A stretch of 64,000 nucleotides of DNA from Ptiloglossa arizonensis. Its lineage: Eukaryota; Arthropoda; Insecta; Hymenoptera; Colletidae. This document shows, in pieces, positions 24,301 to 35,711 of this stretch. Below the pieces are notes generated by a model that saw only the letters and a list, made by a program, of their open reading frames with translations, ran no database searches and was not told where the DNA came from. The stretch's first letter is position 1, and each line of letters begins with the position of its first letter. The stretch spans positions 310,001 through 374,000 of the forward strand of contig NW_027478854.1 in NCBI RefSeq assembly GCF_051014685.1, written 5' to 3'. The position numbers were made by a program, and so were the translations under genes.

Positions 24301-24511
24301 CAAAATTTCTGTTGCATCTGAAAGTACAAACTCGCCCGATTACAACGGTATGCGTACTTTTCCCCTAGGCCGTTCTAGTTATTCGTTTCGAGCATCAGAA
24401 CTGCGAAAATGTTGAGTTTCTCAAGCGTTTCTTACCTACAAACTGCCATATCTCGCGAACGGATGACCAATCCGCAAAATTTCTGTTGCATCTGAAAGTA
24501 GAAACTCGCTC
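21363..24511 (+). repeat. 18-unit block, present three times in the window
   Basis: Marker order: TTTCTGACC with GAACGTAG (21,453), CTCGGGAACGG (22,002), AACGCTATG (22,246), CTGATCCAT (22,383), GGCCGCTC with TGTGTTTC (22,445), GCGACAATG (22,651), GACAAAT (22,890), AGTCCGTCC (23,141), AATTACTG (23,604), CGTGAACGG (23,754), GTTACATC (23,962) and a -1 dyad (24,463). The same order is at 53,090-56,040 and 58,870-61,790, with local differences. Confidence 0.88.
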
Positions 24512-27486
24512 GATTACAACGGTATGCGTACTTTTCCCCTAGGCCGCTCTAGTTATTCGTTTCGAGCATCAGAACTGTGCAAATTTTGAGTTTCTCAACC
24601 GTTTCTTACCTCCAAACTGCCATATCTCGCGAACGGATTGACCAATCCGCAAAATTTCTGTTGCATCTGAAAGTAGAAAGTCGCCCGATTACAACGGTAT
24701 GCGTACTTTTCCCCTAGGCCGTTCTGGTTATTCGTTTCGAGCATCAGAACTGTGAAAATTTTGAGTTTCTCAACAGTTTCTTACCTCCAAACTGCCATAT
24801 CTCGCGAACGGATTGACCAATCCGCAAAATTTCTGTTGCATCTGAAAGTAGAAACTCGCCCGATTACAACGGTATGCGTACTTTTCCCCTAGGCCGTTGT
24901 AGTTATTCGCTTCGAGCATGAGAACTGCGAAAATTTTGGGTTTCTCAAGCGTTGCTTACCTCCATACTGCCATATCTCGCGAACGGATTGACCAATTCGT
25001 AAAATTTCTGTTGCATCTGAAAGTAGAAACTCGCCCGATTACAACGGTGTGCGTACTCTTCCCCTAGGCCGTTCTGGTTACTCGTTTCGTGCATCAGAAC
25101 TGTGATAATTTTGAGTTTCTCAACCGTTTCTTACCTCCAAACTGCCATATCTCTCGAACGGATTGACCAATCCGCAAAATTTCTGTTGCATCTGAAAGTA
25201 GAAAGTCGCCCGATTACAACGGTATGCGTACTTTTCCCCTAGACCGTTCTAGTTATGCTTGTCGAGCATCAGAACTGCGACAATTTTGAGTTTCTCAAGC
25301 GTTTCTTACCTCCAACCTGCCATATCTCGCGAACGGATTGACTAATCCGCAAAATTTCTGTTGCATCTGAAAGTAGAAACTCGCCCGATTACAACGGTAT
25401 GCATACTTTTCCCCTAGGCCGTTCTAGTTATTCGTTTCGAGCATCAGAACTGCGAAAATTTTGAGTTTCTCAAGCGTTTCTTACCTGCAAACTGCCATAT
25501 CTCGCGAACGGATTGACCAATCCGCAAAATTTCTGTTGCATCTGAAAGTAGAAACTCGCCCGATTACAACGGTATGCGTACTTTTCTCCTAGTCCGTTCT
25601 AGTTATTCGTTTCGAGCATCAGAACTGCGAAAATTTTGAGTTTCTCAAGCGTTTCTTACCTCCAAACTGCCATATCTCGCGAACGGATTGTCTAATCCGC
25701 AAAATTTCTGTTGCATCTGAAAGTAGAAACTCACCCGATTACAACGGTATTCGTACTTTTTCCCTAGGCCGTTCTAGTTATTCGCTTCGAGCATGAGAAC
25801 TGCGAAAATTTTGAGTTTCTCAAGCGTTTCTGACCTCCAAACTGCCATATCTCGCGAACGGATTGACCAATCCGCAAAATTTCTGTTGCATCTCAAAGTA
25901 GAAACTCGCCCGATTACAACGGTATGCGTACTTTTCCCCTAGACCGTTCTAGTTATGCTTGTCGAGCATGAGAACTGCGAAAATTTTGAGTTTCTCAAGC
26001 GTTTCTTACCTCCAAACTGCCATATCTCGCGAACGGATTGACCAATCCGCAAAATTTCTGATGCATCTGAAAGTAGAAAGTCGCCCGATTACAACGGTAT
26101 GCGTACTTTTCCCCTAGACCGTTCTAGTTATGCTTGTCGAGCATCAGAACTGCGAAAATTTTGAGTTTCTCAAGCGTTTCTTACCTCCAAACTGCCATAT
26201 CTCGCGAACGGATTGACCAATCCGCAAAATTTCTGTTGCATCTGAAAGTACAAACTCGCCCGATTACAACGGTGTGCGTACTTTTCCCCTAGGCCGTTGT
26301 AGTTATTCGTTTCGAGCATCAGAACTGCGAAAATTTTGAGTTTCTCAAGCGTTTCTTACCTGCAAACTGCCATATCTCGCGAACGGATTGACCAATCCGC
26401 AAAATTTCTGTTGCATCTGAAAGTAGAAACTCGCCCGATTACAACGGTATGCGTACTTTTCCCCTAGGCCGTTCTGGTTATTCGTTTCGAGCATCAGAAC
26501 TGTGAAAATTTTGAGTTTCTCAACCGTTTCTTACCTCCAAACTGCCATATCTCGCGAACGGATTGACCAATCCGCAAAATTTCTGTTGCATCTGAAAGTA
26601 GAAAGTCGTCCGATTACAACGGTATGCGTACTTTTCCCCTAGGCCGTTCTAGTTATTCGTTTCGAGCATCAGAACTGCGAAAATGTTGAGTTTCTCAAGC
26701 GTTTCTTACCTACAAACTGCCATATCTCGCGAACGGATTGACCAATCCGCAAAATTTCTGTTGCTTCTGAAAGTAGAAACTCGCCCGATTACAACGGTAT
26801 GCGTACTTTTCCCCTAGGCCGTTCTGGTTATTCGTTTCGAGCATCAGAACTGTGAAAATTTTGAGTTTCTCAACCGTTTCTTACCTCCAAACTGCCATAT
26901 CTCGCGAACGGATTGACCAATCCGCAAAATTTCTGTTGCATCTGAAAGTAGAAAGTCGCCCGATTACAACGGTATGCGTACTTTTCCCCTAGGCCGTTCT
27001 GGTTATTCGTTTCGAGCATCAGAACTGTGAAAATTTTGAGTTTCTCAACCGTTTCTTACCTCCAAACTGCCATATCTCGCGAACGGATTGACCAATCCGC
27101 AAAATTTCTGTTGCATCTGAAAGTAGAAAGTCGTCCGATTACAACGGTATGCGTACTTTTCCCCTAGGCCGTTCTAGTTATTCGTTTCGAGCATCAGAAC
27201 TGCGAAAATGTTGAGTTTCTCAAGCGTTTCTTACCTACAAACTGCCATATCTCGCGAACGGATTGACCAATCCGCAAAATTTCTGTTGCTTCTGAAAGTA
27301 GAAACTCGCCCGATTACAACGGTATGCGTACTTTTCCCCTAGGCCGTTCTAGTTATTCGTTTCGAGCTTCAGAACTTTGAAAATGTTGAGTTTCTCAAGC
27401 GTTTCTTACCTACAAACTGCCATATCTCGCGAGCGGATTGACCAATCCGCAAAATTTCTATTGCATCTCAAAGTAGAAACTCGCGC
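24512..27486 (+). repeat. Mixed units with a 3-unit duplication
   Basis: The left part (24,512-25,300) carries GTTGTAG with CGCTTCGAGCATGAG, GCGTACTCTTCC and CTCTCGAACGG, as in 12,430-12,770 and 62,500-62,800. The right part has a 525-bp (3-unit) tandem repeat shown by GAAAGTCGTCCG at 26,601 and 27,126. A -1 unit lies just before this block. Confidence 0.8.
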
Positions 27487-27554
27487 GATTACAACGGTAT
27501 GCGTACTTTTCCCCTAGACCGTTCTAGTTATGCTTGTCGAGCATGAGAACTGCG

Positions 27555-29304
27555 AAAATTTTGAGTTTCTCAAGCGTTTCTTACCTCCAAACTGCCATAT
27601 CTCGCGAACGGATTGACCAATCCGCAAAATTTCTGATGCATCTGAAAGTAGAAAGTCGCCCGATTACAACGGTATGCGTACTTTTCCCCTAGACCGTTCT
27701 AGTTATGCTTGTCGAGCATCAGAACTGCGAAAATTTTGAGTTTCTCAAGCGTTTCTTACCTCCAAACTGCCATATCTCGCGAACGGATTGACCAATCCGC
27801 AAAATTTCTGTTGCATCGGAAAGTACAAACTCGCCCGATTACAACGGTGTGCGTACTTTTTCCCTAGGCCGTTGTAGTTATTCGTTTCGAGCATCAGAAC
27901 TGCGAAAATTTTGGGTTTCTCAAGCGTTTCTTACCTGCAAACTGCCATATCTCGCGAACGGATTGACCAATCCGCAAAATTTCTGTTGCATCTGAAAGTA
28001 GAAACTCGCCCGATTACAACGGTATGCGTACTTTTCCCCTAGGCCGTTCTGGTTATTCGTTTCGAGCATCAGAACTGTGAAAATTTTGAGTTTCTCAACC
28101 GTTTCTTACCTCCAAACTGCCATATCTCGCGAACGGATTGACCAATCCGCAAAATTTCTGTTGCATCTGAAAGTACAAACTCGCCCGATTACAACGGTGT
28201 GCGTACTTTTCCCCTAGGCCGTTCTAGTTATTCGTTTCGAGCATCAGAACTGCGAAAATGTTGAGTTTCTCAAGCGTTTCTTACCTACAAACTGCCATAT
28301 CTCGCGAACGGATTGACCAATCCGCAAAATTTCTGTTGCTTCTGAAAGTAGAAACTCGCCCGATTACAACGGTATGCGTACTTTTCCCCTAGGCCGTTCT
28401 GGTTATTCGTTTCGAGCATCAGAACTGTGAAAATTTTGAGTTTCTCAACCGTTTCTTACCTCCAAACTGCCATTTCTCGCGAACGGATTGACCAATCCGC
28501 AAAATTTCTGTTGCATCTGAAAGTACAAAGTCGCCCGATTACAACGGTATGCGTACTTTTCCCCTAGGCCGTTCTAGTTATTCGTTTCGAGCTTCAGAAC
28601 TTTGAAAATGTTGAGTTTCTCAAGCGTTTCTTACCTACAAACTGCCATATCTCGCGAACGGATTGACCAATCCGCAAAATTTCTATTGCATCTGAAAGTA
28701 GAAACTCGCCCGATTACAACGGTATGCGTACTTTTCCCCTAGACCGTTCTAGTTATGCTTGTCGAGCATCAGAACTGCGAAAATTTTGAGTTTCTCAAGC
28801 GTTTCTTACCTCCAAACTGCCATATCTCGCGAACGGATTGACTAATCCGCAAAATTTCTGTTGCATCTGAAAGTAGAAACTCACCCGATTACAACGGTAT
28901 GCGTACTTTTCCCCTAGGCCGTTCTAGTTATTCGTTTCGAGCATCAGAACTGCGAAAATTTTGAGTTTCTCAAGCGTTTCTTACCTTCAAACTGCCATAT
29001 CTCGCGAACGGATTGACCAGTCCGCAAAATTTCGGTTGCATCTGAAAGTAGAAACTCGCCCGATTACAACGGTATGCGTACTTTTCCCCTAGTCCGTTCT
29101 AGTTATTCGTTTCGAGCATCAGAACTGCGAAAATTTTGAGTTTCTCAAGCGTTTCTTACCTCCAAACTGCCATATCTCGCGAACGGATTGACCAATCCGC
29201 AAAATTTCTGTTGCATCTGAAAGTACAAACTCGCCCGATTACAACGGTGTGCGTACATTTCCCCTAGGCCGTTCTAGTTATTCGTTTCGAGCTTCAGAAC
29301 TTTG
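27555..29304 (+). repeat. 10-unit 1,750-bp higher-order repeat, copy 1
   Basis: Markers: CTGATGCAT (27,632), TTGCATCGGAAAG (27,811), CTTTTTCCC with GTTGTAG (about 27,860), CATTTCTCGCG (28,471), GAGCTTCAGAACTTTG (28,590), ACCTTCAAACTG (28,983), TTTCGGTTGC (29,030) and GCGTACATTTCC (29,251). Every one recurs exactly 1,750 bases later. Boundaries are placed from the chimeric unit at 29,237-29,411. Confidence 0.92.
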
Positions 29305-29411
29305 AAAATTTTGAGTTTCTCAAGCGTTTCTTACCTCCAAACTGCCATATCTCGCGAACGGATTGACCAATCCGCAAAATTTCTGATGCATCTGAAAGTA
29401 GAAAGTCGCCC
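29237..29411 (+). repeat. Chimeric unit at the junction of the 10-unit copies
   Basis: The left part (GAGCTTCAGAACTTTGAAAA) is that of the units at 28,590 and 30,340. The right part (TTTTGAG, ACCTCC, CTGATGCAT) is that of the unit at about 27,555. The switch lies between 29,304 and 29,310, in sequence shared by both parents. This is the expected product of unequal crossover. Confidence 0.85.
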
Positions 29412-31054
29412 GATTACAACGGTATGCGTACTTTTCCCCTAGACCGTTCTAGTTATGCTTGTCGAGCATCAGAACTGCGAAAATTTTGAGTTTCTCAAGC
29501 GTTTCTTACCTCCAAACTGCCATATCTCGCGAACGGATTGACCAATCCGCAAAATTTCTGTTGCATCGGAAAGTACAAACTCGCCCGATTACAACGGTGT
29601 GCGTACTTTTTCCCTAGGCCGTTGTAGTTATTCGTTTCGAGCATCAGAACTGCGAAAATTTTGGGTTTCTCAAGCGTTTCTTACCTGCAAACTGCCATAT
29701 CTCGCGAACGGATTGACCAATCCGCAAAATTTCTGTTGCATCTGAAAGTAGAAACTCGCCCGATTACAACGGTATGCGTACTTTTCCCCTAGGCCGTTCT
29801 GGTTATTCGTTTCGAGCATCAGAACTGTGAAAATTTTGAGTTTCTCAACCGTTTCTTACCTCCAAACTGCCATATCTCGCGAACGGATTGACCAATCCGC
29901 AAAATTTCTGTTGCATCTGAAAGTACAAACTCGCCCGATTACAACGGTGTGCGTACTTTTCCCCTAGGCCGTTCTAGTTATTCGTTTCGAGCATCAGAAC
30001 TGCGAAAATGTTGAGTTTCTCAAGCGTTTCTTACCTACAAACTGCCATATCTCGCGAACGGATTGACCAATCCGCAAAATTTCTGTTGCTTCTGAAAGTA
30101 GAAACTCGCCCGATTACAACGGTATGCGTACTTTTCCCCTAGGCCGTTCTGGTTATTCGTTTCGAGCATCAGAACTGTGAAAATTTTGAGTTTCTCAACC
30201 GTTTCTTACCTCCAAACTGCCATTTCTCGCGAACGGATTGACCAATCCGCAAAATTTCTGTTGCATCTGAAAGTACAAAGTCGCCCGATTACAACGGTAT
30301 GCGTACTTTTCCCCTAGGCCGTTCTAGTTATTCGTTTCGAGCTTCAGAACTTTGAAAATGTTGAGTTTCTCAAGCGTTTCTTACCTACAAACTGCCATAT
30401 CTCGCGAACGGATTGACCAATCCGCAAAATTTCTATTGCATCTGAAAGTAGAAACTCGCCCGATTACAACGGTATGCGTACTTTTCCCCTAGACCGTTCT
30501 AGTTATGCTTGTCGAGCATCAGAACTGCGAAAATTTTGAGTTTCTCAAGCGTTTCTTACCTCCAAACTGCCATATCTCGCGAACGGATTGACTAATCCGC
30601 AAAATTTCTGTTGCATCTGAAAGTAGAAACTCACCCGATTACAACGGTATGCGTACTTTTCCCCTAGGCCGTTCTAGTTATTCGTTTCGAGCATCAGAAC
30701 TGCGAAAATTTTGAGTTTCTCAAGCGTTTCTTACCTTCAAACTGCCATATCTCGCGAACGGATTGACCAGTCCGCAAAATTTCGGTTGCATCTGAAAGTA
30801 GAAACTCGCCCGATTACAACGGTATGCGTACTTTTCCCCTAGTCCGTTCTAGTTATTCGTTTCGAGCATCAGAACTGCGAAAATTTTGAGTTTCTCAAGC
30901 GTTTCTTACCTCCAAACTGCCATATCTCGCGAACGGATTGACCAATCCGCAAAATTTCTGTTGCATCTGAAAGTACAAACTCGCCCGATTACAACGGTGT
31001 GCGTACATTTCCCCTAGGCCGTTCTAGTTATTCGTTTCGAGCTTCAGAACTTTG
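29305..31054 (+). repeat. 10-unit 1,750-bp higher-order repeat, copy 2
   Basis: Repeats copy 1 at an offset of 1,750 with all rare markers conserved (TTGCATCGGAAAG near 29,561, CATTTCTCGCG 30,221, TTTCGGTTGC 30,780, GCGTACATTTCC 31,001). The copies look identical at the markers I compared, so this is among the youngest events in the window. Confidence 0.92.
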
Positions 31055-31861
31055 AAAATGTTGAGTTTCTCAAGCGTTTCTTACCTACAAACTGCCATAT
31101 CTCGCGAACGGATTGACCAATCCGCAAAATTTCTATTGCATCTGAAAGTAGAAACTCGCCCGATTACAACGGTATGCGTACTTTTCCCCTAGACCGTTCT
31201 AGTTATGCTTGTCGAGCATCAGAACTGCGAAAATTTTGAGTTTCTCAAGCGTTTCTTACCTCCAAACTGCCATATCTCGCGAACGGATTGACTAATCCGC
31301 AAAATTTCTGTTGCATCTGAAAGTAGAAACTCACCCGATTACAACGGTATGCGTACTTTTCCCCTAGGCCGTTCTAGTTATTCGTTTCGAGCATCAGAAC
31401 TGCGAAAATTTTGAGTTTCTCAAGCGTTTCTTACCTTCAAACTGCCATATCTCGCGAACGGATTGACCAGTCCGCAAAATTTCGGTTGCATCTGAAAGTA
31501 GAAACTCGCCCGATTACAACGGTATGCGTACTTTTCCCCTAGTCCGTTCTAGTTATTCGTTTCGAGCATCAGAACTGCGAAAATTTTGAGTTTCTCAAGC
31601 GTTTCTTACCTCCAAACTGCCATATCTCGCGAACGGATTGACCAATCCGCAAAATTTCTGTTGCATCTGAAAGTACAAACTCGCCCGATTACAACGGTGT
31701 GCGTACCTTTCCCCTAGGCCGTTCTAGTTATTCGTTTCGAGCATCAGAACTGCGAAAATGTTGAGTTTCTGAAGCGTGTCTTACCTCCAAACTGCCATAT
31801 CTCGCGAACGGATTGACCAATTCGCAAAATTTCTGTTGCATCTGAAAGTAGAAACTCGCCC
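31055..31861 (+). repeat. 4-unit (700-bp) extension of the 10-unit repeat
   Basis: The last four units of the 10-unit block are repeated once more: TTTCGGTTGC at 30,780 and 31,480. The marker GCGTACATTT of 31,001 appears as GCGTACCTTT at 31,701, so it has changed or been replaced. Confidence 0.85.
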
Positions 31862-33611
31862 GATTACAACGGTATGCGTACTTTTCCCCTAGTCCGTTCT
31901 AGTTATGCTTGTCGAGCATCAGAACTGCGAAAATTTTGAGTTTCTCAAGCGTTTCTTACCTCCAAACTGCCATATCTCGCGAACGGATTGACCAATCCGC
32001 AAAATTTCCGTTGCATCTGAAAGTAGAAACTCGCCCGATTACAACGGTATGCGTACTTTTCCCCTAGGCCGTTGTAGTTATTCGCTTCGAGCATGAGAAC
32101 TGCGAAAATTTTGAGTTTCTCAAGCGTTTCTAACCTCCAAACTGCCATATCTCGCGAACGGATTGACCAATCCGCAAAATTTCTGTTGCATCTCAAAGTA
32201 GAAACTCGCCCGATTACAACGGTATGCGTACTTTTCCCCTAGACTGTTCTAGTTATGCTTGTCGAGCATCAGAACTGCGAAAATTTTGAGTTTCTCAAGC
32301 GTTTCTTACCTCCAAACTGCCATATCTCGCGAACGGATTGACCAATCCGCAAAATTTCTGATGCATCTGAAAGTAGAAAGTCGCCCGATTACAACGGTAT
32401 GCGTACTTTTCCCCTAGACCGTTCTAGTTATGCTTGTCGAGCATCAGAACTGCGAAAATTTTGAGTTTCTCAAGCGTTTCTTACCTCCAAACTGCCATAT
32501 CTCGCGAACGGATTGACCAATCCGCAAAATTTCTGTTGCATCTGAAAGTACAAACTCGCCCGATTACAACGGTGTGCGTACTTTTCCCCTAGGCCGTTCT
32601 AGTTATTCGTTTCGAGCATCAGAACTGCGAAAATGTTGAGTTTCTCAAGCGTTTCTTACCTACAAACTGCCATATCTCGCGAACGGATTGACCAATCCGC
32701 AAAATTTCTGTTGCATCTGAAAGTAGAAACTCGCCCGATTACAACGGTATGCGTACTTTTCCCCTAGGCCGTTCTGGTTATTCGTTTCGAGCATCAGAAC
32801 TGTGAAAATTTTGAGTTTCTCAACCGTTTCTTACCTCCAAACTGCCATATCTCGCGAACGGATTGACCAATCCGCAAAATTTCTGTTGCATCTGAAAGTA
32901 GAAAGTCGCCCGATTACAACGGTATGCGTACTTTTCCCCTAGTCCGTTCTAGTTATTCATTTCGAGCATCAGAACTGCGAAAATTTTGAGTTTCTCAAGC
33001 GTTTCTTACCTCCAAACTGCCATATCTCGCGAACGGATTGACCAATCCGCAAAATTTCTGTTGCATCTGAAAGTAGAAACTCGCCCGATTACAACGGTAT
33101 GCGTACTTTTCCCCTAGGCCGTTGTGGTTATTCGTTTCGAGCATCAGAACTGTGAAAATTTTGAGTTTCTCAACCGTTTCTTACCTCCAAACTGCCATAT
33201 CTCGCGAACGGATTGACCAATCCGCAAAATTTCTGTTGCATCTGAAAGTACAAACTCGCCCGATTACAACGGTGTGCGTACTTTTCCCCTAGGCCGTTCT
33301 AGTTATTCGTTTCGAGCATCAGAACTGCGAAAATGTTGAGTTTCTCAAGCGTTTCTTACCTACAAACTGCCATATCTCGCGAACGGATTGACCAATCCGC
33401 AAAATTTCTGTTGCTTCTGAAAGTAGAAACTCGCCCGATTACAACGGTATGCGTACTTTTCCCCTAGGCCGTTCTGGTTATTCGTTTCGAGCATCAGAAC
33501 TGTGAAAATTTTGAGTTTCTCAACCGTTTCTTACCTCCAAACTGCCATATCTCGCGAACGGACTGACCAATCCGCAAAATTTCTGTTGCATCTGAAAGTA
33601 GAAAGTCGCCC
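31862..33611 (+). repeat. Ten mixed satellite units
   Basis: Assorted unit classes include AGACTGTTC (32,242), GTTGTAG with CGCTTCGAGCATGAG (32,071-32,098), ATCTCAAAGTAG (about 32,191), two CTGTGAAAATTTT/AACCG units and GTTGTGGTTATTCG (33,121). No tandem higher-order period is clear. The 83-codon minus-strand frame at 31,945-32,196 is the longest open frame in the window and is only repeat read backwards. Confidence 0.78.
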
Positions 33612-35711
33612 GATTACAACGGTATGCGTACTTTTCCCCTAGCCCGTTCTAGTTATTCGTTTCGAGCATCAGAACTTTGAAAATGTTGAGTTTCTCAAGC
33701 GTTTCTTACCTACAAACTGCCATATCTCGCGAACGGATTGACCAGTCCGCAAAATATCTGTTGCATCTGAAAGTAGAAACTCGCCCGATTACAACGGTAT
33801 GCGTACTTTTCCCCTAGTCCGTCCTAGTTATTCGTTTCGAGCATCAGAACTGCGAAAATTTTGAGTTTCTCAAGCGTTTCTTACCTCCAAACTGCCATAC
33901 CTCGCGAACGGATTGACCAATCCGCAAAATTTCTGTTGCATCTGAAAGTACAAACTCGCCCGATTACAACGGTATGCGTACTTTTCCCCTAGGCTGTTCT
34001 AGTTATTCGTTTCGAGCATCAGAACTGCGAAAATGTTGAGTTTCTCAAGCGTTTCTTACCTACAAACTGCCATATCTCGCGATCGGATTGACCAATCCGC
34101 AAAATATCTGTTGCATCTGAAAGTAGAAACTCAACCGATTACAACGGTATGCGTACTTTTCCCCTAGTCCGTCCTAGTTATTCGTTTCGAGCATCAGAAC
34201 TGCGAAAATTTTGAATTTCTCAAGCGTTTCTTACCTCCAAACTGCCATATCTCGCGAACGGATTGACCAATCCGCAAAATTTCTGTTGCATCTGAAAGTA
34301 CAAACTCCCCCGATTACAACGGTATGCGTACTTTTCCCCTAGCCCGTTCTAGTTATTCGTTTCGAGCATCAGAACTTTGAAAATGTTGAGTTTCTCAAGC
34401 GTTTCTTACCTACAAACTGCCATATCTCGCGAACGGATTGACCAGTCCGCAAAATATCTGTTGCATCTGAAAGTAGAAACTCGCCCGATTACAACGGTAT
34501 GCGTACTTTTCCCCTAGTCCGTCCTAGTTATTCGTTTCGAGCATCAGAACTGCGAAAATGTTGAGTTTCTCAAGCGTTTCTTACCTACAAACTGCCATAT
34601 CTCGCGAACGGATTGACCAATCCGCAAAATTTCTGTTGCTTCTGAAAGTAGAAACTCGCCCGATTACAACGGTATGCGTACTTTTCCCCTAGGCCGTTCT
34701 GGTTATTCGTTTCGAGCATCAGAACTGCGAAAATTTTGAGTTTCTCAAGCGTTTCTTACCTCCAAACTGCCATACCTCGCGAACGGATTGACCAATCCGC
34801 AAAATTTCTGTTGCATCTGAAAGTACAAACTCGCCCGATTACAACGGTATGCGTACTTTTCCCCTAGGCTGTTCTAGTTATTCGTTTCGAGCATCAGAAC
34901 TGCGAAAATGTTGAGTTTCTCAAGCGTTTCTTACCTACAAACTGCCATATCTCGCGAACGGATTGACCAATCCGCAAAATATGTGTTGCATCTGAAAGTA
35001 GAAACTCAACCGATTACAACGGTATGCGTACTTTTCCCCTAGTCCGTCCTAGTTATTCGTTTCGAGCATCAGAACTGCGAAAATTTTGAATTTCTCAAGC
35101 GTTTCTTACCTCCAAACTGCCATATCTCGCGAACGGATTGACCAATCCGCAAAATTTCTGTTGCATCTGAAAGTACAAACTCCCCCGATTACAACGGTAT
35201 GCGTACTTTTCCCCTAGCCCGTTCTAGTTATTCGTTTCGAGCATCAGAACTTTGAAAATGTTGAGTTTCTCAAGCGTTTCTTACCTACAAACTGCCATAT
35301 CTCGCGAACGGATTGACCAGTCCGCAAAATATCTGTTGCATCTGAAAGTAGAAACTCGCCCGATTACAACGGTATGCGTACTTTTCCCCTAGTCCGTCCT
35401 AGTTATTCGTTTCGAGCATCAGAACTGCGAAAATTTTGAGTTTCTCAAGCGTTTCTTACCTCCAAACTGCCATACCTCGCGAACGGATTGACCAATCCGC
35501 AAAATTTCTGTTGCATCTGAAAGTACAAACTCGCCCGATTACAACGGTATGCGTACTTTTCCCCTAGGCTGTTCTAGTTATTCGTTTCGAGCATCAGAAC
35601 TGCGAAAATGTTGAGTTTCTCAAGCGTTTCTTACCTACAAACTGCCATATCTCGCGAACGGATTGACCAATCCGCAAAATATCTGTTGCATCTGAAAGTA
35701 GAAACTCAACC
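33612..35711 (+). repeat. 5- and 4-unit higher-order repeat family
   Basis: AGGCTGTTC is at 33,991, 34,866 and 35,566, spacings 875 and 700. CATACCTCGCG, AACTCAACCG, TTTTGAATTTC and AACTCCCCCG keep the same order. The 875-bp version contains one additional unit with TTGCTTCTG and GTTCTGG (34,560-34,730). Confidence 0.87.

Noticed and set aside
31945..32196. 83-codon open frame on the minus strand
   Set aside because: It is the complement of the satellite over one and a half units. Its length comes from chance variants that remove stops.
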